This document shows positions 9,029 through 17,559 of a DNA stretch of 64,000 bases, piece by piece; the first letter of the stretch is position 1; each line of letters starts with the position of its first letter. Both the position numbers and the translations under genes were made by a program. The notes below the pieces were generated by a model. It saw only the letters and a list, made by a program, of their open reading frames with translations, did no database searches and was not told the origin of the DNA. Source of the stretch: Solibacillus isronensis. GTDB taxonomy: Bacteria > Bacillota > Bacilli > Bacillales_A > Planococcaceae. The DNA is taken from contig NZ_FVZN01000012.1 in the NCBI RefSeq assembly GCF_900168685.1, positions 1-64,000 of the forward strand, given 5' to 3'.

Positions 9029-9310
9029 CTATTTTTTATTTGTAGGGATTTCATTGCTCATAATCCCTTTTAATTTTTGTAGTTGATAAATAACAGCTTC
9101 TAAACTTTCAATCTCATTAAAAACTAAAGTAACCGGTGCTTCCCCTACATTCATCGTTTTTTGTTTGGTAGTAAATTCTTTCCCAATAGGTCTAGGTTCT
9201 ATTTCTATGAATTCAACTACTCCTGACTTTTTAACATTGGACCATGCTATTTGAACACCAATATCTCCTGTTCCAAATATTATTTGTATATTCTCATTTT
9301 TTATTGGCAT
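9029..9310 (-). CDS. Hypothetical protein, 93 residues
   Basis: A small beta-rich protein of unknown family (MPIKNENIQIIFGTGDIGV...). The C-terminal part is helical (VFNEIESLEAVIYQLQKLKG). It is 20 bases from the 9331-9657 gene on the same strand and probably cotranscribed with it. Both lie within the accessory DNA that separates the two ligA halves. Confidence 0.55.
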   Translation of the reverse strand: MPIKNENIQIIFGTGDIGVQIAWSNVKKSGVVEFIEIEPRPIGKEFTTKQKTMNVGEAPVTLVFNEIESLEAVIYQLQKLKGIMSNEIPTNKK

Positions 9311-9330
9311 TACTCTTCACCCCTTTATCT

Positions 9331-9657
9331 TTAGTTTAGTAGTATATTATCCTTTTCGTGATGTATATGAACAACATTATTCCCTGTAACAAAAATGTTT
9401 GTATCACTAGTATTAACTTTTAAAATTCTAGCGATTGCATAACCAATTTCCCAGTCTTTCACAGGCTGCCTTACATTTGAAATACTGGCATGCTGTGCTT
9501 CTTTGGATTGGCTATAAATTATATAAGTACCCTTGCATTCAAAAACATTAACAGTTACTCCTTCTAAGGAATTTGCAGTGATTTTTACCACATCTTCTCT
9601 TTGTTTTGTTATATCCCTAAACATTCTTTCTTTAGCAAACGGATAATTAATGTTCAT
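9331..9657 (-). CDS. Hypothetical protein, 108 residues
   Basis: A small soluble protein of unknown family, alternating beta strands and short helices (NVFECKGTYIIYSQS..., NIFVTGNNVVHIHHE). It starts at 9657 with AGGAGG-like bases (GGGAGGATT) upstream. It is the first gene of a likely two-gene unit with 9029-9310, perhaps a partner pair. No function can be assigned. Confidence 0.55.
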   Translation of the reverse strand: MNINYPFAKERMFRDITKQREDVVKITANSLEGVTVNVFECKGTYIIYSQSKEAQHASISNVRQPVKDWEIGYAIARILKVNTSDTNIFVTGNNVVHIHHEKDNILLN

Positions 9658-9722
9658 ATTAATCCTCCCAATAATAATTTTATCCCTTAATCAAATATAG
9701 AACAAACGTTCCTGTTGTTCAA

Positions 9723-9766
9723 TAAAAAAAGACCTCTACCATTTTTATAGGTAAGGTCTTTTCTAA
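9723..9766 (-). terminator. Rho-independent terminator
   Basis: AAAGACCT and AGGTCTTT form a stem with an inner ACC/GGT, followed by seven T on the minus strand. It ends the secreted-protein gene 9785-10,456. Confidence 0.75.
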
Positions 9767-9784
9767 AAGTATAGATTTAATGGT

Positions 9785-10456
9785 TTATTTATCTGGGAAA
9801 ACAACCTCTACACTAATTGTTGCGCTAGATGAAGGCATACCAGATACTTGTGCTTTAACACTAGACCAAGCTCTTGGACTTCCGTCGCCGTTTCCGAACT
9901 TATTATAGCCAAATCCAGTTGTATATGAAAAAGTATTAGATGTTGGATATTTAGTAGGAAGACTTGTGCCTAAAGATGAGCCTGAATGTGCGTTAACTGT
10001 TCTATTTGATAAAACATAAACTTTTTCATCTGTAGACCAGCTACCGTATACTTTAGTTAGTTGGATCTCTGTGTTACTTGCTCTTAAATTATAATCTACG
10101 TTTATAGATGCAGTAACGCCCGCTTCTGTTTTCTTACTTCCAGCAGAATCAAAAAGGGAAATTTCAGAAGATGTTGGATTTTCTAACGGAATAAATACTT
10201 CATAACCAACGCTTCTTATTTCAACCTCCGATTGAGAATATGTTCCTATTTGATCATTTAACTTACTTTTTAATAAAATTGGTTTTAATAAAGTAGTTTC
10301 ACCTGTCTCATCATTTGTAACACTAACTACAAATTTTGCCTCAGGTGCTTCGAATCCAGATAAACTACTGCTTGCTTGGGTTGAATCCATTCCTAAAAAT
10401 CCTAAAAAAGAAAAAGCGACAATACTAGTAAAGATTTTTTTCAACATTTTTTTCAT
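9785..10456 (-). CDS. Secreted protein of unknown function
   Basis: About 223 residues with a classical signal peptide: a lysine-rich start (MKKMLKKIFTS), a hydrophobic core (IVAFSFLGFLG), and a probable cleavage after TQA. The mature part is rich in Ser, Thr and Asn with beta-strand periodicity and no cysteine. The start is uncertain: AAGGAAGG abuts two adjacent ATG codons, and a third ATG lies nine bases on. A longer frame starting at 10,504 lacks a ribosome binding site. The small membrane protein at 10,512 precedes it closely. Extracellular; function unknown. Confidence 0.65.
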   Translation of the reverse strand: MKKMLKKIFTSIVAFSFLGFLGMDSTQASSSLSGFEAPEAKFVVSVTNDETGETTLLKPILLKSKLNDQIGTYSQSEVEIRSVGYEVFIPLENPTSSEISLFDSAGSKKTEAGVTASINVDYNLRASNTEIQLTKVYGSWSTDEKVYVLSNRTVNAHSGSSLGTSLPTKYPTSNTFSYTTGFGYNKFGNGDGSPRAWSSVKAQVSGMPSSSATISVEVVFPDK

Positions 10457-10511
10457 CATCCTTCCTTTTTTTTCCACGATAACATAAAAGATGACAAAAA
10501 ACACTGAAAAT

Positions 10512-10715
10512 TTAGAAGAATATTTTATATATTATATAACCAACAAATAAAACAATAATTAAAACCCCTGTTTCTTTTAAACCCATGCCAGTTAAGTTTC
10601 CACCCATTCCCCTATTTACCCCATCATTTAGAGATCCTGTAGGATTATTTTTTAATTCGTTTTGTCTCAACCGTTCCCTTTTTTGTTCTGGAGTTTCTTT
10701 TTCATTTGAATTCAT
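10512..10715 (-). CDS. DUF6366-like small membrane protein
   Basis: A 67-residue protein. The N-terminal half is charged (KETPEQKRERLRQNELKNNP), followed by a glycine/asparagine-rich linker and one C-terminal transmembrane helix (LIIVLFVGYIIYKIFF). This layout and the motif ELKNNPTGSLNDGVNRG match DUF6366 proteins as I remember them. AAGGGGG lies about 8 bases before the ATG. Function unknown. Confidence 0.6.
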   Translation of the reverse strand: MNSNEKETPEQKRERLRQNELKNNPTGSLNDGVNRGMGGNLTGMGLKETGVLIIVLFVGYIIYKIFF

Positions 10716-10929
10716 ATAACAAATCCCCCTTAAATTGTATTTTGATACAAATTATAACACTTTTATATAATAAATGAAGAATCGAATATGAAAATTTAAT
10801 ACTCTTCTTTTTGTACCATACCCTTAACCTTAAAATATTTGACAACAAAACAGATTTTTTAAGTTTCTATTTTATATATTTCTCACAATCAAAATTTATG
10901 GCAATCTACTTTAGGCAACGGGATTGAAA

Positions 10930-11976
10930 TCATCCTTTGTGAATTTTTACAAGTGTACCAGCTGCTAGTGCGTCTACATCATCAGCTGTAATTGTACCTT
11001 CTTTTAATTTCTCGCGCCAAATTTTGTTGTATCCTGCTGCAATAGCAGCCTCAACAATAATCTTTCGACGTGCTGCGCTTGAGCGAGTTTCCTCATGCTC
11101 TGCTTTTAATACCCCTGAACTATACACTTTTTCTTCCTCCAATCCATTTAAAAATAATGAAATCTCGTCTTTGCGACGATCTACCAATCCTTTGAGCACC
11201 TTGCCACTTGCTTTTTTATATAGCTGCATGACACGGGTAACGTTTGCCCAATCCTTTGCATTTATAAAGCGTGTGAGCGTTGGGTCTTTGGCTAAAACAT
11301 TTGCCCCTATGTTATAACAAAATGAAGCGAGAGCATCAAATTGATTTTGTGTTAATGGTATCTTTACATAATTAAAAATAGCTGAAGCATGCTCATTTTA
11401 CTTGTTGCTTAAGTAAAATGAGTGCCTCTGCTTTAGTGATTTTCTCACCTTGTTTAACTGGAGTACCGTTTGGCCATTTAGTTAAACCGTAGCCTATTGT
11501 CCATATTTTTGCCGGACATAAATAAGCTGCAACGTAAAATCCTTCCCATTTTTGAATTAGGCTTATTCCAATTGTGGAAACTCCCATCTTAAAATGATCC
11601 TGATTGATCCATGGCCAAGGATCAAATGATGTTGGATAGTTGCCGTTTGCGTATTGGTATTGACCACGGTGCAACTCGAAGTGCAAGTGAATGCCAGTAC
11701 CTATCCCTGTGTTCCCCATGACCCCAATCTGTTGTCCCTGTTTAACCGTTTGACCTGTTTTTACATTGAAGGTTTTTAAATGAGCATAAACAGACTCGTA
11801 TACCTGGCCACCCATGTTATGAGTAATGATGATGTGCTTGCCGTAGCCACCCTTTGTTGTTTTAACCAAGCGTAATTACCCAGCAGCTGTGGCTAAGATT
11901 GGAGCCTTAGCAATTTTGATATTCACCAGCTCCACACCCGCATGTTTTTGGATTTTCCCTGTTACCGGATGTTTAC
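10930..11976 (-). pseudogene. Phage-type endolysin (M23 peptidase plus lysozyme), broken
   Basis: The upstream part encodes an M23 metallopeptidase domain. HPVTGKIQKHAGVELVN and YAHLKTFNVKTGQTVKQGQ are visible, with the zinc motif HLHFELHRG. The downstream part is a GH24-type lysozyme domain (LIQKWEGFYVAAYLCPAKIW, then TIGYGLTKWPNG). A stop at 11,875-11,877 interrupts the peptidase domain, and a frame change near 11,395 interrupts the lysozyme. After it, the frame resumes as EHASAIFNYVKIPLTQNQFD and runs to 10,930. Such fusions are phage or conjugative-element cell-wall hydrolases. The extreme N-terminus is lost at the junction with the integrase fragment near 11,977. Confidence 0.8.
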
Positions 11977-12183
11977 GTTTTGCATGAAGGATTTAATATC
12001 CAGTATGTTTCAGAACGATTGGGCCATGAAACTGTACAAACAACAATGAGCACCTATGCGCATATTTTAAAAGAGCTTCGTGCAAAAGAAGATGAAAATA
12101 TTTTGAAGCTATATAAACAAACTTATCGAAAACAAGAACAAAGACGTGTAGGTGAAAAATACCCACAAACATTGTTAAATTAA
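11977..12183 (+). pseudogene. Tyrosine integrase, C-terminal fragment
   Basis: The last 65 or so residues of a phage/ICE-type tyrosine recombinase: LHEGFNIQYVSERLGHETVQTTMSTYAHI. These contain the conserved GH(x) and the nucleophile Tyr context (STYAH). The catalytic Arg and the N-terminal domains are absent, because the sequence switches to the endolysin relic on the other strand near 11,977. It cannot be active and marks an old mobile-element junction. Confidence 0.8.
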
Positions 12184-12194
12184 TGTTTGTGGGT
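12161..12194 (+). terminator. Hairpin downstream of the integrase fragment
   Basis: ACCCACAAACATT at 12,161-12,173 pairs with AATGTTTGTGGGT at 12,182-12,194. The long perfect stem overlaps the integrase stop codon; the T-run is weak. Confidence 0.6.
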
Positions 12195-12215
12195 ATTATC
12201 GATGAGGTGTAAAAG

Positions 12216-12881
12216 TTATAATAGATTTTTCCAATTATCATATTTAAAGTCATTGTTATATTGTAAATTAAATTTCTCCACCTTTATATCTTGAGGCAAG
12301 CCAATTCTACTATATAAATTTACATAGGCTTGATTTAAATGCTCTCTGTAGGGTGGTTGTAAACTCAGACGCTCTTTATTATTCTTCTCTATAAAACTTT
12401 TAAGAGACTTATAAGGTAAAATATATTCTTTTCTTAAGTTAACAATATGTGCATCCATTATTCCAATTTGATTTTCCTCATTTAATAGATACAAATCTAA
12501 AAAACCGCCTGACCGAAGTTTGTTTAGTAACTTATCAATTGATTTTCTCTTTTTATTATAATCTATATGAATCGGTGATTTATCAATATCCGCTAAATCT
12601 TCAATCCCTTGTTTTCTTGAGTCAAGAACGCTTAATATTAATTCATTCTCAATGTAACTATTTAATGGTACTAATTCACATACTTTAACAAAGTCTACTT
12701 TTTCTTGTTCTAAATCACAAGCTTGCGTCATAACAATTACATTTTTTCTTTTATATGCAGTTTTCATTAAACTTTGACTTTCTGCGTCAAATTGCGGGGC
12801 TGGAACAACTAAACCTAAAATAATATCACCTTGAGATATTTTATCTTGATTTGAGCGACTTTTATACCATGGATACGACAA
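12216..12881 (-). CDS. Hypothetical protein of a three-gene cassette, with TQACDLE motif
   Basis: A 221-residue soluble protein. A beta-strand followed by the motif VIVMTQACDLEQEK (about residues 48-61) is its most distinctive part. I have a vague recollection of similar 'QxCDL' proteins from phage-related and defence-rich regions, but cannot name a family. It is the last gene of a tight operon (13,808 to 12,216) whose genes are 12 and 36 bases apart. It lies inside the accessory DNA that splits ligA. Function unknown. Confidence 0.6.
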   Translation of the reverse strand: MSYPWYKSRSNQDKISQGDIILGLVVPAPQFDAESQSLMKTAYKRKNVIVMTQACDLEQEKVDFVKVCELVPLNSYIENELILSVLDSRKQGIEDLADIDKSPIHIDYNKKRKSIDKLLNKLRSGGFLDLYLLNEENQIGIMDAHIVNLRKEYILPYKSLKSFIEKNNKERLSLQPPYREHLNQAYVNLYSRIGLPQDIKVEKFNLQYNNDFKYDNWKNLL

Positions 12882-12917
12882 TTAAAACAACCCCTTTGAT
12901 ACTTTGAACAATTAACT

Positions 12918-13379
12918 TCACGATAAATATCGGTAATCTTTAGGAAAAGCACTAGTTCCTCTATTTATAGAATCTTCATCTTCTATAATTTCTATAGGTC
13001 CTTCGTCAAAGAAGAGTATTTCTTCATCAATAGACTTTAAATTTGCCTCTTCTACAATATCTAAACCTATCTTATTAAAGTCAGAATTGATAACTGAGCC
13101 CTCATAATCATCATTAAATATAATAATTTCTTCATTCAAACTAATAGATTTAACTTCAATTTTTTCTATATTTTTAGTTTTAAAGGAAGGAATTATTTTT
13201 TCGCATTCAACCCATGTACCATATACCATACTGGATTCGCTCTTTTCATCGCTTAGATGCTTATATAGACCTAAGTCAACAGAGTAATCGGCTTGAACAA
13301 CTGGCATAGGGGCAATACAAGCAGCTGTACCAACAATTAATACATTAAACATTGCTGTACCTTGATGTTGAAAAACCAT
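12918..13379 (-). CDS. Hypothetical protein, middle gene of the three-gene cassette
   Basis: A 153-residue very acidic protein. The N-terminus (FNVLIVGTAACIAPMPVVQAD) is hydrophobic enough to suggest a buried strand or weak signal. The C-terminal half is Glu/Asp/Ile-rich (EEILFFDEGPIEIIEDEDS). AAGGAGAGG lies six bases before the ATG. It starts 12 bases after the 13,392 gene and precedes the TQACDLE gene. No family recognised. Confidence 0.55.
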   Translation of the reverse strand: MVFQHQGTAMFNVLIVGTAACIAPMPVVQADYSVDLGLYKHLSDEKSESSMVYGTWVECEKIIPSFKTKNIEKIEVKSISLNEEIIIFNDDYEGSVINSDFNKIGLDIVEEANLKSIDEEILFFDEGPIEIIEDEDSINRGTSAFPKDYRYLS

Positions 13380-13391
13380 AATATCCTCTCC

Positions 13392-13808
13392 TTAATATGT
13401 AGATTCTTTTGATGCAACTGTAATTCCAAACTCAGCTACTGATTTTTCATTACATAATATTTTAACCACATAAACTCCAGGTCTTTCAAAAGCAATATCC
13501 TTGAAAGTTAACTCGTAAGCAACACCCGTTAAAGCTTCAATATCTTCATGTTGTTTCTCTTCTTCACTAAGTTCCTCAGAAGCGCTAACAATAAAAGATG
13601 CAGATTTACTTAACAAAGTTTTATCTGGTCTATAAATTTCTAAATACCCATTTTGGTTCACAAAGTTATTTTTAAATACCATAGTAAATTGAACGTTAAA
13701 TGAATACTTATTAGGAAACGAATCTAAAAATATCACTTGTAGCATCTTTGAACCTTTGTCTGTTTCCTTTTCTAAATGCTTAAAAATAAAATTTGTCACA
13801 TAAGGCAT
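13392..13808 (-). CDS. DUF6941-like beta-sandwich protein, first gene of the cassette
   Basis: A 138-residue protein whose strand pattern (YSFNVQFTMVFKN..., YLEIYRPDKTLL, FERPGVYVVKILCNEKSVAEF) resembles the immunoglobulin-like DUF6941 family. In these, a C-terminal 'GxYxxxxxxNxxxxxxxxF' strand pair is typical. GGAGG precedes the start at 13,808. It is the promoter-proximal gene of a three-gene operon. The family assignment is from memory of pattern, not a search. Confidence 0.5.
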   Translation of the reverse strand: MPYVTNFIFKHLEKETDKGSKMLQVIFLDSFPNKYSFNVQFTMVFKNNFVNQNGYLEIYRPDKTLLSKSASFIVSASEELSEEEKQHEDIEALTGVAYELTFKDIAFERPGVYVVKILCNEKSVAEFGITVASKESTY

Positions 13809-14365
13809 ACAAATACCTCCATACTTCCCAACATTAATTTATATTCCCTAATTACATAATACATTATTCCACTTATGTTTGGAAATAAACAAATTGCTCA
13901 ATTTCTCAATAATATTTTTTTGCTTGCGTCAACGAAATAAGTTTCCCCACTTCCTAAACTTCAATGTAATATATGGGGAGTCATAATTATGTATGACTTG
14001 TATTGTAATTATCATACCCTAACCTTTCGAAAAAATGTGGGTATTTTTTTCACGAAACACTTCTTTGCATTTTTTCTTTTATGAATTTAATTTACCTCGC
14101 TTAACTCTAAGTACAGTTTATTTTATTAATATGGGTATTTTTAACTTAGACAATATTAAATATTATACAATTCCAATCAACATCAACATTTTTTAATAAG
14201 ACACCAAAAGTCGTAAAAGTGTAGTATTTGTGTAGTGTAGTTTTACTTTTTCTCTTTTTTTAACGATTACTCGAATAAACGTTCTCACATAGCAAATCCC
14301 CTCAAACATTGTTACATCAACGTTTAATGGGATTCATGGACTTTATGTGCGACTAATACAAACTA
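13809..14365. other. Non-coding region upstream of the three-gene cassette
   Basis: No supported gene. It contains a TACCC/GGGTA hairpin with a T-run near 14,016-14,050 and a dyad AATCCC...GGGATT near 14,297-14,333. It ends at the point where ligA coding sequence begins (about 14,366). The junction of the accessory DNA with ligA lies close to 14,350. Confidence 0.5.
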
Positions 14366-15238
14366 CTAATGACGCCCTCGAAAGGAACGACAACCTCAAA
14401 ACGTAATGTTAATTTGTTAGGGAAGCTGATTGTTTGAGGCAGTTGCTAATTTGAGAACATGCACTCATGCAACTTTCTCCTATTTCACCATTACCACGCG
14501 TCACATATTCATATGCGCGGTGATTGTCATAAGAGCCAACGATGGTTAATCCATCTTCTTTCCGTTGAAGGATCACCGGCTCATTGGGTGCGTGTTTTAA
14601 GAAGTCATGAATACCAGCAGCATCCGTTGTCTTTTTAAGTGATAACATTGGCGTGATGTGCTTCACCTTTTGTAAATCCCCATTCATGGCCGTCACAATA
14701 CGTTGTGTTGGCGACATTTCAGTGATGAACTCCGGGCGAGCTGTTTCAAGTGCAACTAAGTCAGCATACATTTCATCGTATTGTATGGATTCCAACTTTT
14801 TAAGTCGTCAATTGATGCCCCTGCAAAAGTATCCGCCTGATTCTCTTGAATCAGGTGTTTTGCTATTTGTACCATAACCGCGCACTTGTATACAGCTGTA
14901 TTATAGGGATCAATTAATTTCCAACCAAAATCCAACTCAAATACTTGTAAACCCTGTTGCGTCATTTCATCGACCGCTTCAATAGGGCTGATTACATCCA
15001 TTGGGGAACCAAGTCTGTTTAAATGCTGAATATGTATGATATTTAATTCTTCATTAATCGCTACATTATATTCTGCATTATTGTGGTTGAAATAAGGAAT
15101 CAACTCTTTTAGCTGGTCCAGAGTAAAGTAAATTGGTGTGTCATTTTCAATATAGCAATCAAACGGGGCAAAACCTTTTGTAGATACCGTATGATTGTGT
15201 AAGTGTCGTGTCGTCACATATTCTTGCGTTACCAACAT
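14366..15238 (-). pseudogene. ligA: NAD-dependent DNA ligase, N-terminal half (decayed, with extra N-terminal region)
   Basis: Residues near the middle match the ligase adenylation domain: TEMSPTQRIV, KVKHITPMLSLKK, the nucleophile motif KEDG (KxDG), VTRGNGEIGE, and KLTLRFEVVVPFEGV. Two one-base losses break the frame. One is in an A-run near 14,798, where DDLK should continue KLESIQYDEMYADL. The other is near 14,442, where ISN should continue LPQTISFPNKL. About 140 residues before the ligase domain match nothing I recognise. Coding stops near 14,366 and the rest of the gene is at 7,628-9,016, so the gene was split by insertion of about 5.3 kb. Confidence 0.85.
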
Positions 15239-15250
15239 ATACTCGTACCC

Positions 15251-15451
15251 CTACCCTTGAGTGACTTCAAGGCGTTTTTTCGATACGACTGTAAATGTGC
15301 CAAGCCCGAATCTGTCATAATCCTGCATAGTAGTAAGATCGATTAACGCGGAGTTAGTGTAGAACTTTATAATTTGTCCTTCTAATGTCTCCTCACGTTT
15401 AGCGTCATACCATCTCACTTTTGAACCTTCTACCGCTTTATTTTTTGCCAT
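15251..15451 (-). CDS. DUF2187-like small protein
   Basis: A 66-residue protein predicted to fold as a small SH3-like barrel: EGSKVRWYDAKREETLEGQIIKFYTNSALIDLTTM. The sequence GxIxKxxxNSxxxDLT followed by VSKKRLE resembles DUF2187 (Bacillus YfhH/YkvS type), whose members often bind RNA or DNA. It sits 13 bases upstream of the ligase N-terminal remnant and was probably its operon partner. Confidence 0.6.
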   Translation of the reverse strand: MAKNKAVEGSKVRWYDAKREETLEGQIIKFYTNSALIDLTTMQDYDRFGLGTFTVVSKKRLEVTQG

Positions 15452-15547
15452 GTTTCATTGCCCTCTTTCATATTTGATATATAATATAAATATAGAAACT
15501 TAGCCAAGTTGATATATATAGAGGCCATAAGCCTAAATCCTGAAATG

Positions 15548-15580
15548 CACTTGTAATCTTTTAGATTGCAGGTGTTTTTT
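15548..15580 (+). terminator. Hairpin with T-run
   Basis: CACTTGTAATC at 15,548-15,558 pairs, with G-T pairs, with GATTGCAGGTG, followed by TTTTTT on the plus strand. There is no plus-strand gene directly upstream. Confidence 0.5.
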
Positions 15581-15628
15581 CAGTCCTATGTTCAACTCGA
15601 AAATCTCTATATCGTTTGTAAATAAAAT

Positions 15629-15657
15629 AAGCGGCGAGCTAGGAACACTCGTCGCTT
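15629..15657. terminator. Hairpin, possible bidirectional terminator
   Basis: AAGCGGCGAG pairs with CTCGTCGCTT around a nine-base loop. It is the most GC-rich dyad in a roughly 600-base stretch with no intact gene (15,452-16,054). Confidence 0.45.
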
Positions 15658-15780
15658 ATTTCAAAAAGTAATGGTTGTTGTTTAGCTAAAAGATTGAATC
15701 CACTCTACAAGGAAGCCTAACACTTAATGCCGGATAACGCCATTAAGAGATAAGCACATTGTATAGAATCATTGAACAGA

Positions 15781-15990
15781 TTACGATTGTTTTCCCAAAT
15801 GCTTTCTGATGGGTGCGCACCAATTCACCAGATTGGCTTTTGGAAACGCTAATCGAACTAATAATGCTTTATAGTCGCGAACATTATTAGGTCCAATATC
15901 AACCCGAACGGACTTCGTTGCCAGTGTCGGATTGTGATTACTAAATAAATCCCCTGTAGATATAGTGTTAAAACCTTTGTTTTTAGCCGA
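15781..15990 (-). pseudogene. Coding remnant without a start codon
   Basis: An open minus-strand stretch ending in TAA at 15,781 reads as ordinary protein (GDLFSNHNPTLATKSVRVD, then GPNNVRDYKALLVRLAFPKA). It has no ATG/GTG/TTG and an in-frame stop lies just upstream. Base composition is more coding-like than its surroundings. Probably the 3' end of a lost gene; family not recognised. Confidence 0.4.
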
Positions 15991-16054
15991 AAAAGTATTA
16001 AATTAAATCCACCTTAAAAATAATTGTCGTTTGTCGTTTGTCTAAAATTAGATA

Positions 16055-16321
16055 TTACAGATTGCCTTTAACTAATTGAGCAAAGAAGAAAACAGCTAGG
16101 AATAGTAATGTAAACACTGCTAAACCACCTACTAACAGTAAAATGCCATGTGTAATAGCTTTTGTAAAACCACCAACAGAAATTTCGTATAAGTTGCCGC
16201 CAATTTCAAAATGTGTTGCTTTGTCCGATTGTGAAGAAATAACCGGTGAAACTTGGCTGCGTCTACGTCCTTTGTTGTTTTTTTGGTACTCTCTAAATTT
16301 TTCAATAGATGTCGATTTCAT
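16055..16321 (-). CDS. Small membrane protein
   Basis: An 88-residue protein with a basic N-terminus (KSTSIEKFREYQKNNKGRRRSQ), a short soluble stretch, and one C-terminal transmembrane helix (about residues 58-80, ILLLVGGLAVFTLLFLAVFFFAQ). The start at 16,321 has a GGAGTG ribosome binding site. A terminator-like hairpin lies in its leader. Function unknown. Confidence 0.6.
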   Translation of the reverse strand: MKSTSIEKFREYQKNNKGRRRSQVSPVISSQSDKATHFEIGGNLYEISVGGFTKAITHGILLLVGGLAVFTLLFLAVFFFAQLVKGNL

Positions 16322-16369
16322 AAATAATCACTCCGAGTTTTTATTTATCATTAAACGCAAAAAAGCACC

Positions 16370-16437
16370 TACTGATAAATGCGAACAGACGAATCCCTTT
16401 AAAGAGTTTCGGTTGTTACACTTAATCAGTAAGTGCT
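16370..16437 (-). terminator. Terminator-like hairpin in the leader of the 16,055 gene
   Basis: AGCACCTACTGAT at about 16,362-16,374 pairs with ATCAGTAAGTGCT at about 16,426-16,438. On the minus strand the stem is followed by a T-run and then the ribosome binding site of the downstream gene. Confidence 0.6.
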
Positions 16438-16601
16438 AAAAAATACCCTTCCCTGTGAGATGGGTGAAATTTAAAAGTAAAAATAAGCGAATAATAATAT
16501 ACAGGTATTGTAACAAATATCTTTTGTGCTGTATAGCAAATTATGTATTCACTTGCTGATATTCGTTTTTTAATAGCAGTATGACGTTTTTTATGGAGGT
16601 T

Positions 16602-17390
16602 TTATTTATCTTCTTCAGAAATATAAGTTAATAGGGATGCACCTTGAATGGTTAATGCGACTGAATGATTTGCTCCATCTTGATAGATAGTGAAAAGTCC
16701 ATTTGAATATAGTTCACGAACAGCTAATTCAAGTAACATCACATCAAGTTGTCTTCCACTTTTCGTATTGTATTCCATTGCATAGTGAGCATACCAATCT
16801 TCAACAATTGCTTGACCTAACACATATCGGCCACTTGAATTCAATTGAATTTGTTCGGGCCAATTTTTGTGATCAATTAGTAATATTAATGCTTGAATAG
16901 ATAATTTATCTATTATTTCTAAGAAATAATTATGCTGTGAGAACTTATTTTTGAAATCGTCATTAACTAATTTTTCTAACGTGTAAGATAAAATCTTAAT
17001 TCCCTCTTCTACAAATGGTGTACTTTCTGATATACGCTTGTATTTGTTAAATAACATAAGGCCATATTGATCTTCGGTTAGCATTATCTGTAGTTTTTCT
17101 TTAAATTCTGCGAGGTCATCAACTCTACTGAATAATTCATTAAATACTTCAATCTGCTTTTGTTCTTCAATGTTTCTACTATATTCTTCTTGAGCTTTAA
17201 AATAATATTTAAATAAAGGAGCCTTTTCTTTTATCTCTCCTTTTATTACATTCGAAATACTATCCAATAAAAGGTTTTTTTTATCAGCTGCTGACACTTC
17301 AATTTCTTTTAGTGATTCTTCATAGCCCTTCTTAATTCTAGAAACATCATTTTCAATAGGTAAAACTTCATCTTTAGAATTTTTTTTCAT
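16602..17390 (-). CDS. Hypothetical helical protein, 262 residues
   Basis: A mostly helical acidic protein beginning MKKNSKDEVLPIENDVSRI. The start at 17,390 is chosen because AGGAGG lies eight bases upstream; an ATG 16 codons earlier has no such site. The body is rich in long charged helices, and the C-terminal 60 residues resemble a winged-helix turn (LLELAVRELYSNGLFTIYQDG). There is a faint likeness to Abi-alpha (DUF4393) proteins, which I do not rely on. It lies 169 bases downstream of the 600-residue nuclease-like gene and could be its partner. Confidence 0.5.
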   Translation of the reverse strand: MKKNSKDEVLPIENDVSRIKKGYEESLKEIEVSAADKKNLLLDSISNVIKGEIKEKAPLFKYYFKAQEEYSRNIEEQKQIEVFNELFSRVDDLAEFKEKLQIMLTEDQYGLMLFNKYKRISESTPFVEEGIKILSYTLEKLVNDDFKNKFSQHNYFLEIIDKLSIQALILLIDHKNWPEQIQLNSSGRYVLGQAIVEDWYAHYAMEYNTKSGRQLDVMLLELAVRELYSNGLFTIYQDGANHSVALTIQGASLLTYISEEDK

Positions 17391-17559
17391 TATAAATTTC
17401 CTCCTAGCAAAGTAAATTGAACAATCTTTGTTGTTCAATTTAAATTCTTCTTTTTTACCGTAAAATAAGATATTTACGAAGTGTTTTTGCTCAAACTTTA
17501 TTTCAAAGCTACAGGATTATGAACCTGATAATGTTATAAATGATTTAGTACAATATATC

